Source: Candidatus Heimdallarchaeota archaeon (GTDB lineage Archaea > Asgardarchaeota > Heimdallarchaeia > Heimdallarchaeales > Kariarchaeaceae). From it: DNA of 19,583 nt. The notes under the pieces are model-generated. The model was not told the origin of the DNA. It made no database searches and was given only the letters and a program-made list of their open reading frames with translations. The translations under genes and the position numbers were made by a program. The stretch covers positions 1 through 19,583 of the forward strand of contig WAMJ01000097.1 of the NCBI GenBank assembly GCA_015522385.1, in the 5' to 3' direction. Of this stretch, positions 8,501 through 15,534 are shown in pieces. Position 1 is the first letter of the stretch. Each line of letters opens with the position of its first letter.

Positions 8501-11500
8501 GTTAATGCCAGAGATTGTATTCCCCAACTCTTCGAGCTCACCGATAACGACAGGATCATTGAGTTCTATCCCTTTGTAATCGTCCGACGGGACGTACCGG
8601 ATGAGGTACTTGTGAGACTTGGCACTACCGTCTTCCCTAATTGCCAATTGTTCGGCAAGTTTGTCAAGAGTAGGTTCAGGTTTGAAGTCTGACGGAACTG
8701 ATAGTCCAAAGTGCTTAGCAGTCTCCGAGATTATGTGCTCATACTGCTGATCTGTGGCGCCCAGATCTACTTTCACATCTGTGGTAGGTGCGATTAGACT
8801 GTCAGGATACCCAGTAAGCGCAGAGGTCTTAGCTATCAGAACATCAAGTATCTCCTTGCTCCGATTCTCATCCACACTCTTCACAGGTTCAGGAGTGGAC
8901 TGCTTCTCAGAGCTAGACATCGAACCAGCGTAGGAAAGGACAAAATCAACCATCTTGTTTATAGTTGAAACATCTCCTAAATCGAGATTCTCGTCAAATG
9001 GTATGCTGTATTCCTCACGGATCAGACCTATAATCTCTGCCTGCTTGACGGTGTCTACACCGAGGTCTGCTTCTAAGTCCAAATCGAGGTCAAGCATCTC
9101 TGGAGGGTAGCCTGTCTCGGAGGCGATAACAGATACAACCTTTTCCAGAATTGCACCTCTATCCTCGGAGCTTACCTTGGGTATGGTCTTGGTCGTCTCT
9201 TCGATTCTGGCTGTTGTAGTTACTTTTTCCGTGAGTGATGAGATGTTGTTCTTGACAAAATCTCCCACTTTTGCAATAGTGTTGTAGTCCGCGAGATCGA
9301 TGTTCTCATCAAACGGAATACCATACATCTCCCTAATCTCTCCAAAGATCTCTGCTTGTTTCACAGTGTCTATCCCGAGATCTGCCTCCATGTCTAGGTC
9401 TGGATCCAGTGTCTCAAGAGCGTAACCTGTTGCCTCAGAGACTACCGAGAGAACTTTGTGCATGATTTCCTCGGGATCAATCTTATTCTCGGAGGTCACC
9501 GAGGTCTGAGTAGATTGCAATGTGGCAGATTGTTCTGCTGTTGTCGGCTGTCCACCCTTACCTGCGTTATCCATGACGAACTGAGCGACCTTTCTGATGG
9601 TGTTATATTCACCCAGATCAAGGTTTTCGTCGAACGGGATGTCGTACTGTTCCCGTACCTCTCCGAAGATCTCCGCTTGCTTGACGGTGTCTATTCCAAG
9701 ATCAGCCTCCATGTCAAGATCAGGATCTAGGGTCTCTAGGGGATACCCCGACTGCTCGGCGATGGTGTCCAAAACCTTCTTGAGTACTTCGTCTGCATCG
9801 AGTGAGGATGTCGTTGGTGAAGAGCTTGTCGGAGTTTCGGTCACTGGTTGAGCAGATCCGGTCGTTCCTGAGGTATTGTCCTTCACGAACTGCTCTATCT
9901 TTCTAATCGTATTGTACTCACCCAAATCAAGGTTCTCGTCGAATGGAATACCATAAGATTCCCTGATATCACCGAAGATTTCCGCCTGCTTGACAGTGTC
10001 AATACCGAGATCTGCCTCTAGATCCATGTCAACATCCAATGTCTCCTTTGGATATCCAGTGCTCTCCGCAATTCTGTCAAGGATGTCCTCGAGTAGGTTC
10101 CCTTGACGTGCTTTGGGTGCAGATACTCGGGCAGGTGTAGATTTGCTCGGTTTGGTACTCTTCTTTCCTCCTGAGGACAAGCTGACCGTTCCTGTGGCTA
10201 TGCTGTTTAATTCACCCACTGTGAGGTCCTCCTTGTACTGGGAACTCTTGTTACCTAGGATCTCCTTCACATCGTGTTCTGATAGTCCAAGGTCATTCTT
10301 CAGTGACAGATTGTCCATCAACATCGATTCGGGATAGCCCGTCTTCTGCGACAGTACCTGCATGACCGAGCCGGAGTATGTGACAACCGATGGAGTAGGT
10401 CTCGCCTTCTCCTTTACTGGCTTAGCTACGGATCTCGTTGACTGGGCCACTGCAATCTTAGGTGGGATTCCATTATCCTTCAGTCTCAAGGTCTTACCGA
10501 CATTGACGAGCTGTTCTACAGAACCACCAATGGATTTTAACCACTCGTTGTACTTGGTCGATTTCCTCTCACCAGTGCTTGCCTTTCTGTAGAGGGCAAA
10601 GGCGAGTTGTGAACCGAATCCCGCAGCAATCCTGAATGCGTAGTCCAGAGGGATTTTCTCACCCTTGGAAAGTCTGAGATTGCCGAGACTCTCATCGGGC
10701 TCTTGGAAGTTAGCAATTGGAGGAACAACTCCTAGCTCTAGAGCCTTAATTGCTATAGCATCCTCGATCCCCGCGCCCATTGGGTGGCCTGTGAAACCCT
10801 TGGTGTTGGCAACTACAATCTTGTCAGCATCCTCTCCGAAGGTTTCCCGAATGGAGTTTATCTCAGCTGCAGCAGATCCACCCCTTGCGGGAGTGTATGT
10901 TTCGTGGCTCATGAACATGCACGATTTGGCGATATCGCTGGTCGTCAAACCGGTTTGCTTGGCGACGATATTCATGAACTTCTTCATCTCAGCTGTAATA
11001 TGTGCGACGTCCAGACGTGTACCGTGGAATGCTGAGTTTGCATAGTGGGTTCCAATGATCTCGACAATGGGCGCGACACCTCTTCTCCGGGCCTCGGATC
11101 GGGTCTCGATGACAAGTCCAACAGCCCCCATTCCAACGATCATCCCGTTCCTTCTCCGGTCGAATGGTAGAGCAGCTTTCTTAATATCACCCTCTGTCGT
11201 AGCTGCTCCCGAGATAAGAAATCCTGATCCTATCCACTCAAAGAGGTTCTCACCTGAGACGTTGTCCGCAGAAATGATGATGACCCTCTCACATCTTCCA
11301 TTCCTGATCCAGTCTTCAGCAATTCCTACGGCTTGGGTCGTGGACGCACAGGCAGCGTTTGTCTGTGTATTCGGACCGTATGCCTTTATCAACTGTGCAA
11401 ATTGGGAGTGACCCATGGACAGGATCCTGAACAGGAACTTCCTGTTGAACTCAAAGACTGAACGGTGCTTCTCCAGATCCTCCAATTCCGCATCAAGAAA

Positions 11501-14500
11501 ATCAAGAAGAGGGTTCTCTGAACCCTTCTTTCTCTCTCGACGGGATACCTCTCCGTATACCTTTCGTATGACATCAATGGCATTCTCCGCGTACTTGTTC
11601 TGGTAGAAGTGGGAAATGTCTTCTACCAAGCTGTCAAAACCGGGGAATGCAGATGCAAATATGACTCCGGTATTCTCTTGGAGATCTGGGGGAAGTACCC
11701 AGTCACCCGGAAGGTAGCCACCCGTGGTGGTCTTGTTGTACTGCCTGACGAGTGGGATACCTGCGTCCTTCAGAGCCTCCAGACCTGCTGCAATGGCCAA
11801 TTTTGTCGTGATATCGTAAGCTCCGACCATCTTCTCTGCTATCTGGTACTCCTTGACAAGATCAAATGTGCCGGGCTGACCTGCAAGTTTTATGACATTG
11901 TCTCTAGAATCGATCTTCAGGAATGACCCACCACCTGATTTGGACTTAACCAAACGGTTGATGTTCTTGTCTGTTTGCTGAAGCTCTTTGGCCTCACCCA
12001 CGGGATCGATCAGGTTATCTCCCCGGAGGATTCTTCTGATGTTCTCGGGATCAAATATCTCCTTGTTCTTCCCCGGCAGTCCAACTCCAGTTCCCGTAAC
12101 GACAATCTTGTCAAGATTTATTCCATACTTATCCAGTAAGCTACTCTCGCTTCCATGTCCTGCGTAATTCATCTTGAACTTCTCAAAGGACTCTCGAACA
12201 AATGATGAGAATGCCTGACCTTGGAACTTCATGAACTCCTCAAAGAGAGGGTCAGAGTGTATATCCTTATCAATCATCGGAGTGATGTCCACGGTAGACT
12301 CTGTTGATCTCACTGCAATAGGTGCTGATACGGGTTGAGGATCTGCCCTGATCCTAACTGGAACTCTCGTCTTCTCAATCTTAGGTTTGATCTTGAAAGC
12401 TTCGTCCTCACGAGCATCTGTAAGGTCATAACCGAGTGCTATTAAGGCTGCAAGACTCTCACAAAAGTGGTAGATACCACCTTTCTTTGGATGATTGGTG
12501 ACCACAGAGACGATTTCCTTGTCGTCGAGTATCTCTGCTACGAATGATGCCAGAGCCCTCTTCGGTCCGACTTCAAAGAAGAGTCGTGCACCTGCGTTGT
12601 ACATTGATTCCGTCTGTGCTGTCCACTCCACTGGAGACTCAACCTGCTTTTCAAGTAACTCCCGTATCTTCTCAGGATCTTCGGGATAGAAGTCTCCAAG
12701 CACATTCGAGGATACTGGAATTTTCGGTCTGGAGAAAGTGATGGTTCTGAGGTACTCTGCAAGGGTCTCAGCTGCTGGTGCCACGATTTTGGTGTGGAAT
12801 GCAGCGGATACATTCAGCTTTATTGCTTTAATTTTCTTCTCGGTGAAGACCTTAATTGCTTCCTGAACCCCCTCCGTTGAACCCGAGATCACTACTCGCT
12901 TTGTACTATTCTTGTTCGCAGCGATTGCATATCCCTCGACCTCTTCCTCGAGGATCTTGACCACCTCATCGAGGCTTCCAGAGATCGAGGCCATTGTGCC
13001 CTTGTCGTCAGCGTCGACATCAGACATTGCCTTCCCTCTTATAGCCACTGCCATCAGTGCATCGGGGAAACTCAGGACTTCTGCTGCGACTAGAGCTGCG
13101 TACTCCCCGAGTGAGTGACCGGCGACCATGTCTGGTTCAACACCAAATTCCTTGAACAGCCTGAACAGGGCTATGTCTGCGGTCAGCATGGCGGGTTGGG
13201 TGTACTGGGTCTGCTTGAGGACTTCCTCTGCTTTCTTTGTGTCTCCCTTAGAGAATACAAGGGAGCTGAGTTTCTTCCCGAGAAACTCTTCGAGAACCTC
13301 GTCTGCCTCGTCAAATGTCTCCTTGACGACAGGATACCTACTCGCTAGGTCTGCGAGCATATTTACATACTGGGAACCCTGACCAGGGAAGAGAAATGCC
13401 AACTTACCAGTGGGTATGCCCTCGGAGTAGAATATCCCCCTTGCCCTTGCACCTTTCCGAATTGATTCTTTGTCAATCACCGAGGAGGCGAACTCGAGGT
13501 TCTTCTTCAGCGCCTCGACGTTTGTTGCTGCGAATGAAAGGACAAGGCTTTCCGAGTTCGGTGTGCTAATTTTCTCCCGGACTTCAGCCAATGTCATCGC
13601 AGCGGGATCCTCTGTGAGGTCCTTGCTCGGAACTTTGGAGATTGCTGTTTTTATTTGATCTTTAAGTTGGTTGGAGTCCGATGAGCTAAATGTGAATACT
13701 TCTCCTAAGCTCTTACCGTATTTCTCCATGTATGTGTTGTAGTCCAGTGCTTCGACAATCTTCCTATCTGGAAAATAGTTAAAGTTGGGGTTGTACTCCT
13801 CCATGATCAGGTGGAAGTTTGTACCGCCAAATCCAAAAGCAGAAACTCCGGCCTTCCTTGTCTTGGAGGAGTCGTGATCCCACGGTTTTGCCTGTGTGTT
13901 TACGTAGAAAGGTGAATTGTCCCAGTCGATCTTAGGGTTGGGAACTTTGAAATTGATCGATGGAGGGAGAGTCTTATTGTAGAGTGACAGAGCCACTTTG
14001 AGAACCGCGGCAGAACCAGCAGCGCTCTTGAGATGACCGATCTGGCTCTTGATAGAACCTAGAGCGATTGAACGCTTTTCAAGATTGGCCTCACTGAAGA
14101 CCTTCTGCAGGGTAGCGACCTCAACGACGTCACCGACAGCTGTGGAGGTTCCGTGTGCCTCGATGAGAGAAATGTCCTCGGGAGTGACCCCTGCATTGGT
14201 CAAAGCTCTGCGAATAGCCAGTTCCTGACCAATTGGGTTAGGTGCGGTAATACCCTTCCCCTTACCGTCTGAGGACGATCCAACACCCCTGATTATTGCG
14301 TAGATGGTATCACCGTCCCTTATTGCATCCTCCAATCTCTTCATGAGGAAGAATCCCACTCCCTCTCCCATGATAAAACCATTGGCATCCTTATCAAACG
14401 GTCGGGAACCATCTGGTGAGAGTGCTCCAATTTTGCAGAACTTCACGAAAGAAGAGATCTCATTACTGCGATCTGCTCCACCGCAGAGCACAGCATCCAC

Positions 14501-15235
14501 CTCCCCAGAGACTAGCGACTTGTACGCTTGATCCACTGCTGCAATAGAAGATGCACACGCTGCATCAGTGGTCATGTTCTTCCCACGTAAGTTGAAGACA
14601 TTTGCTACTCTTCCAGCGATTACATTTGCCAGCTCTCCAGGCATGGAGTCCTCGGTGATCTCAGTTAGGGGTTTTAGGTACTTCTCCTTTAGGTGAATAA
14701 GCATTGACTGCTGGGATTTGGAATCGAGCTGCTTGAATTCTTCGGTGCTCTTCAAGGACTGTTCTACCTCTGGAAAGTACACTCTTCTTGTGTACTGTCT
14801 TACAATTTCTCCACCCATGGAGTTACCCAGTATTACAGCTGTATTTTCATTGTTAATATTAGCACCTTCCAATGCCTGTCTTGCAGCTTCAAGTGCCATT
14901 TGCTGCACAGGATCGATCTGTTTGGCAACCTTTGGAGGAATTCTGAATTTTACACTGTTGAATTCAAAGTCTGTGATCCAAGAACCAATTTTAGAGTACG
15001 TTTTATCAGGTGCATTTCTGTCCTCATCGTAGTAGAGCTCAGGGTCCCACCGTTCCTTTGGAACCTCACGTATGGAGTCTCTCCCGGTTCGAACATTCTC
15101 CCAGAATTCCTCGATATTATTCGCGTCCGGCATGACCGCACCCAATCCGATTATCGCAACCGGATCACCTGGGTAAGTGACGCGAGTTTGAGAGAATTTA
15201 ATTTTGGTCTTTTGTTTCTTAGAATTAGATGTCAT
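5522..15235 (-). CDS. Giant iterative-type polyketide/PUFA-like synthase: KS-AT-KS-ACP array-KR-DH-PPTase
   Basis: One uninterrupted frame of 3237 residues. Domain order by residue: KS1 22-480, AT 610-935, KS2 1042-1552, a degenerate ACP 1622-1685, four ACP repeats 1712-2104, a degenerate ACP 2126-2200, KR 2205-2650, an acidic repeat linker 2676-2700, a double-hotdog DH 2725-3005, and PPTase 3055-3237. Such synthases extend a thioester-bound chain with malonyl units, reduce the keto group and dehydrate it. The order KS-AT-ACP-KR-DH-PPTase is that of enediyne PKSE enzymes and is close to PfaA/PfaC PUFA synthases; the extra KS2 and the ACP multiplication differ. There is no enoyl reductase and no thioesterase, so an unsaturated or hydroxylated product, released by another protein, is expected. 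All four good ACPs have Thr at the pantetheine-serine position. The ATG at 15235 is preceded by AGGTGA. The nearby carboxylase genes probably supply malonyl-CoA. The product is unknown. Confidence 0.93.
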   Translation of the reverse strand: MTSNSKKQKTKIKFSQTRVTYPGDPVAIIGLGAVMPDANNIEEFWENVRTGRDSIREVPKERWDPELYYDEDRNAPDKTYSKIGSWITDFEFNSVKFRIPPKVAKQIDPVQQMALEAARQALEGANINNENTAVILGNSMGGEIVRQYTRRVYFPEVEQSLKSTEEFKQLDSKSQQSMLIHLKEKYLKPLTEITEDSMPGELANVIAGRVANVFNLRGKNMTTDAACASSIAAVDQAYKSLVSGEVDAVLCGGADRSNEISSFVKFCKIGALSPDGSRPFDKDANGFIMGEGVGFFLMKRLEDAIRDGDTIYAIIRGVGSSSDGKGKGITAPNPIGQELAIRRALTNAGVTPEDISLIEAHGTSTAVGDVVEVATLQKVFSEANLEKRSIALGSIKSQIGHLKSAAGSAAVLKVALSLYNKTLPPSINFKVPNPKIDWDNSPFYVNTQAKPWDHDSSKTRKAGVSAFGFGGTNFHLIMEEYNPNFNYFPDRKIVEALDYNTYMEKYGKSLGEVFTFSSSDSNQLKDQIKTAISKVPSKDLTEDPAAMTLAEVREKISTPNSESLVLSFAATNVEALKKNLEFASSVIDKESIRKGARARGIFYSEGIPTGKLAFLFPGQGSQYVNMLADLASRYPVVKETFDEADEVLEEFLGKKLSSLVFSKGDTKKAEEVLKQTQYTQPAMLTADIALFRLFKEFGVEPDMVAGHSLGEYAALVAAEVLSFPDALMAVAIRGKAMSDVDADDKGTMASISGSLDEVVKILEEEVEGYAIAANKNSTKRVVISGSTEGVQEAIKVFTEKKIKAIKLNVSAAFHTKIVAPAAETLAEYLRTITFSRPKIPVSSNVLGDFYPEDPEKIRELLEKQVESPVEWTAQTESMYNAGARLFFEVGPKRALASFVAEILDDKEIVSVVTNHPKKGGIYHFCESLAALIALGYDLTDAREDEAFKIKPKIEKTRVPVRIRADPQPVSAPIAVRSTESTVDITPMIDKDIHSDPLFEEFMKFQGQAFSSFVRESFEKFKMNYAGHGSESSLLDKYGINLDKIVVTGTGVGLPGKNKEIFDPENIRRILRGDNLIDPVGEAKELQQTDKNINRLVKSKSGGGSFLKIDSRDNVIKLAGQPGTFDLVKEYQIAEKMVGAYDITTKLAIAAGLEALKDAGIPLVRQYNKTTTGGYLPGDWVLPPDLQENTGVIFASAFPGFDSLVEDISHFYQNKYAENAIDVIRKVYGEVSRRERKKGSENPLLDFLDAELEDLEKHRSVFEFNRKFLFRILSMGHSQFAQLIKAYGPNTQTNAACASTTQAVGIAEDWIRNGRCERVIIISADNVSGENLFEWIGSGFLISGAATTEGDIKKAALPFDRRRNGMIVGMGAVGLVIETRSEARRRGVAPIVEIIGTHYANSAFHGTRLDVAHITAEMKKFMNIVAKQTGLTTSDIAKSCMFMSHETYTPARGGSAAAEINSIRETFGEDADKIVVANTKGFTGHPMGAGIEDAIAIKALELGVVPPIANFQEPDESLGNLRLSKGEKIPLDYAFRIAAGFGSQLAFALYRKASTGERKSTKYNEWLKSIGGSVEQLVNVGKTLRLKDNGIPPKIAVAQSTRSVAKPVKEKARPTPSVVTYSGSVMQVLSQKTGYPESMLMDNLSLKNDLGLSEHDVKEILGNKSSQYKEDLTVGELNSIATGTVSLSSGGKKSTKPSKSTPARVSAPKARQGNLLEDILDRIAESTGYPKETLDVDMDLEADLGIDTVKQAEIFGDIRESYGIPFDENLDLGEYNTIRKIEQFVKDNTSGTTGSAQPVTETPTSSSPTTSSLDADEVLKKVLDTIAEQSGYPLETLDPDLDMEADLGIDTVKQAEIFGEVREQYDIPFDENLDLGEYNTIRKVAQFVMDNAGKGGQPTTAEQSATLQSTQTSVTSENKIDPEEIMHKVLSVVSEATGYALETLDPDLDMEADLGIDTVKQAEIFGEIREMYGIPFDENIDLADYNTIAKVGDFVKNNISSLTEKVTTTARIEETTKTIPKVSSEDRGAILEKVVSVIASETGYPPEMLDLDLDLEADLGVDTVKQAEIIGLIREEYSIPFDENLDLGDVSTINKMVDFVLSYAGSMSSSEKQSTPEPVKSVDENRSKEILDVLIAKTSALTGYPDSLIAPTTDVKVDLGATDQQYEHIISETAKHFGLSVPSDFKPEPTLDKLAEQLAIREDGSAKSHKYLIRYVPSDDYKGIELNDPVVIGELEELGNTISGINAYDGGDLVIIDPTEKSGSIPEYYKVLKEHVDKEIRLVLLIHTEKASLHSMSGYQGALGGLFKALDAEFNNISSKIIVSSKATKEMELREIKNALGQEVILDGNIRKIVSLLEVDPEFREFKLPENSSIIVSGGAQGITFACLKEIVSTGVNVALLGRTEIRDDAPEISSLDEKALKERKQKLLDELKENNERVTPVMLEKEWSKYTKSAAVFSAIKELESMGAKVVYKSVDVRDADRMKQAVSEIVDEFGEVHYIIHGAGVEISKPTKKKSVEEFDMVYGIKMDGFENILQGVDLSKIKRIMAFSSVAGRFGNATQADYSAANEYLAKRLAQLNSETTVASVIDWSAWEGVGMATRGSTLKVLSALGVTPIPFDEGVQHFVEEFGYGAEPEVVVSGELGGLASKVRFIDKDPSDDEKSGEEIGEVKTEQEETKSKETESKETDSEETASEETESEDLSSLVAKADEGSTQLKSEEELEEFPMIDCVFKTADNITARRVISLQRDLYLDHHRIDGKAVLPGVMGLEFMAETGAILGGSITEFRNIEFKSPIKLPRDKPLEISAITSASVSSLSLHFDVKSKFIGPDGKQLGDLREHFSAELVDKAMVRTFPVLDSDQLQWFAPEEPLISKEKIYEIFFHGPKFQVLSEVLALGKVSVGTRYSLPENEQFRDVEYEKTKINPLVIEACFQTAGMYDLLTNKRMSLPAGIKQVKLYKNSNPVEYVFAVFLREEDGHSIYHVQALDKTGSIVIDLHEFSMIHTGKVKHKLRFKHTYDLDIATVKHLVGSLGINAVTLSIDAFGGISNEFLEEFLTESERLRLDKLKVKKRRLEWLSGIIASKLVLGIIHNIREPDITIIRDEEGRPYGLWGDSKYPLSKTHSNGIVIAVSMDKDQFGIDLEKNVKRKKSIIKTAFTQKEQDMYGIIPDNSDVINAMWTAKEAALKADGTGLRDNLLKTKIKGDIESGLEIKTPLGVKQVTVKSTEKWVLSFAKSKD
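5525..6073 (-). other. C-terminal phosphopantetheinyl transferase domain (Sfp type)
   Basis: Residues 3055-3237 carry EWLSGIIASK (3074-3083), H3122 near LSKTHSNG, the magnesium-binding FGIDLE (D3140, E3142) and MWTAKEAALKADG (K3181, E3182, K3186). This is the complete motif set of an Sfp-type transferase, which moves 4'-phosphopantetheine from CoA to carrier domains. Fusion to the synthase suggests self-activation, as in enediyne PKSE proteins. Confidence 0.85.
6221..7063 (-). other. Dehydratase domain (double hotdog)
   Basis: Residues 2725-3005. The first hotdog has the H-x3-G-x4-P motif (H2755, G2759, P2764) within HRIDGKAVLPG. In the second hotdog the usual catalytic Asp is Glu (E2929 in NPLVIEACFQ). 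It should remove water from the beta-hydroxyacyl chain, though the Glu is unusual. Confidence 0.75.
7133..7210 (-). repeat. Short acidic pentapeptide repeat in the KR-DH linker
   Basis: Residues 2676-2701 repeat S-[KE]-E-T-x about five times with a 15-base period, ending SEETESED. It is a charged, probably extended spacer between domains and may vary in copy number between strains. Confidence 0.7.
7286..8623 (-). other. Ketoreductase domain (KR) of PfaA type
   Basis: Residues 2205-2650 comprise a structural half followed by a catalytic half. The NADPH loop is GGAQGIT (2377-2383). K2527, S2551, Y2564 (ADYSAAN) and N2568 form the catalytic set. A long insert after LLGRTE (about 2404-2455) is also seen in PfaA-type reductases. 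It should reduce the beta-keto group to a hydroxyl. Confidence 0.88.
8636..8860 (-). other. Degenerate acyl-carrier-like domain downstream of the ACP array
   Basis: Residues 2126-2200 retain TGYP and V-DLG but read A-T-D-Q-Q after it. D2162 is at the attachment position and T2161 one residue earlier. It is probably a structural remnant. Confidence 0.5.
8924..10102 (-). repeat. Four tandem acyl-carrier-protein repeats with Thr at the attachment site
   Basis: The units lie at 9872-10102, 9560-9793, 9242-9472 and 8924-9160. Each has TGYP or SGYP, then L-[DE]-ADLG-[IV]-DTVKQAEI, then [GDS]IPFDEN-[LI]-DL. They are joined by Ser/Thr/Pro/Gln-rich linkers. The residue at the pantetheine-serine position is T1747 (ACT), T1850 (ACC), T1957 (ACT) and T2062 (ACC). 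Thr to Thr spacing is 103, 107 and 105 residues. Tandem ACP arrays are a hallmark of PUFA synthases, whose motif reads D-S-I-K. Confidence 0.9.
10181..10372 (-). other. Degenerate acyl-carrier-like domain upstream of the ACP array
   Basis: Residues 1622-1685 keep the KTGYP start and the DLG turn of the four good repeats. However, L-S-E-H replaces I-D-T-V, putting E1653 where the attachment residue should be. S1652 is one residue out of register. Carrier function is doubtful. Confidence 0.5.
10580..12112 (-). other. Second, divergent ketosynthase domain (KS2)
   Basis: Residues 1042-1552. The thiolase fold is recognisable from IVVTGTGVGLPG, C1296 in TNAACASTT, and H1484 in KGFTGHPMGAG. The usual E-A-H-G-T-x-T is replaced by MSHETYTPARGG, with H1444 in the histidine position. 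Because Cys and both His are present, it is not a decarboxylating chain-length factor of the PfaC type. It may be a second condensing or transacylating domain. Confidence 0.75.
12431..13408 (-). other. Acyltransferase domain (AT), malonyl-type
   Basis: Residues 610-935. It begins with FPGQGSQY. The nucleophile S708 lies in GHSLGEYAA and H814 in SAAFHT. The x-A-F-H pattern is that of malonyl-specific acyltransferases rather than the Y-A-S-H of methylmalonyl enzymes, which fits the carboxylase encoded next door. Confidence 0.88.
13796..15172 (-). other. Ketosynthase domain 1 (KS1) of the megasynthase
   Basis: Residues 22-480. The catalytic triad of condensing enzymes is intact: C227 in DAACASS, H361 in EAHGTST and H401 in SQIGHLKSAAG. 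The end motif FGFGGTNFH is also present. The sequence is of the PfaA/PKS type, so this domain should perform decarboxylative condensation. Confidence 0.92.
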
Positions 15236-15237
15236 AT

Positions 15238-15534
15238 GCTATTCACCTTTAAATTATTACAATCTCAGCTTTAATTCTGGATTGATAAATCATACTTTTG
15301 TTGGGGTAAACATCCCTATCCGTGATTTCAAAGGGCGTTGATACAAATTTCCAAAGATTCCTATATTTTCGTAACTTTGAAGAATCTGAGCTAAAATCTA
15401 ATATATTCAGTCTACAGATATTCTTTCTCAATAATTTGAAATCAAGGATCATTCGAATAGGAAAAACGTCAGAATCTGTGCTTTCAATATTATCTAACTA
15501 TAAAATAATGAATATCGTATGTAACTGTACGAAC
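15238..15534 (-). promoter_or_regulatory. Intergenic region upstream of the megasynthase: ribosome site and candidate promoters
   Basis: This A/T-rich stretch of almost 300 bases separates the carboxyltransferase stop from the megasynthase start. On the minus strand AGGTGA (15243-15248) lies 7 nt before the ATG at 15235. TATA-like candidates are ATTTATCAAT (15281-15290) and TAATTTAAAG (15247-15256); the first gives a leader holding the ribosome site. A short T-rich run on the minus strand at about 15463-15470 might end the carboxylase transcript. A 67-codon minus frame (15249-15452) has no homology I recognise and is not called. Confidence 0.45.

Noticed and set aside
8924..10102. Periodic DNA similarity of about 310-320 bases, considered as a repeat array or CRISPR-like element
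   Set aside because: The period corresponds to protein-level ACP repeats in one reading frame. There are no short identical repeats or unique spacers.
15249..15452. 67-codon minus-strand frame between the carboxyltransferase and the megasynthase
   Set aside because: The composition is that of A/T-rich intergenic DNA, there is no ribosome site, and it overlaps the likely megasynthase promoter.
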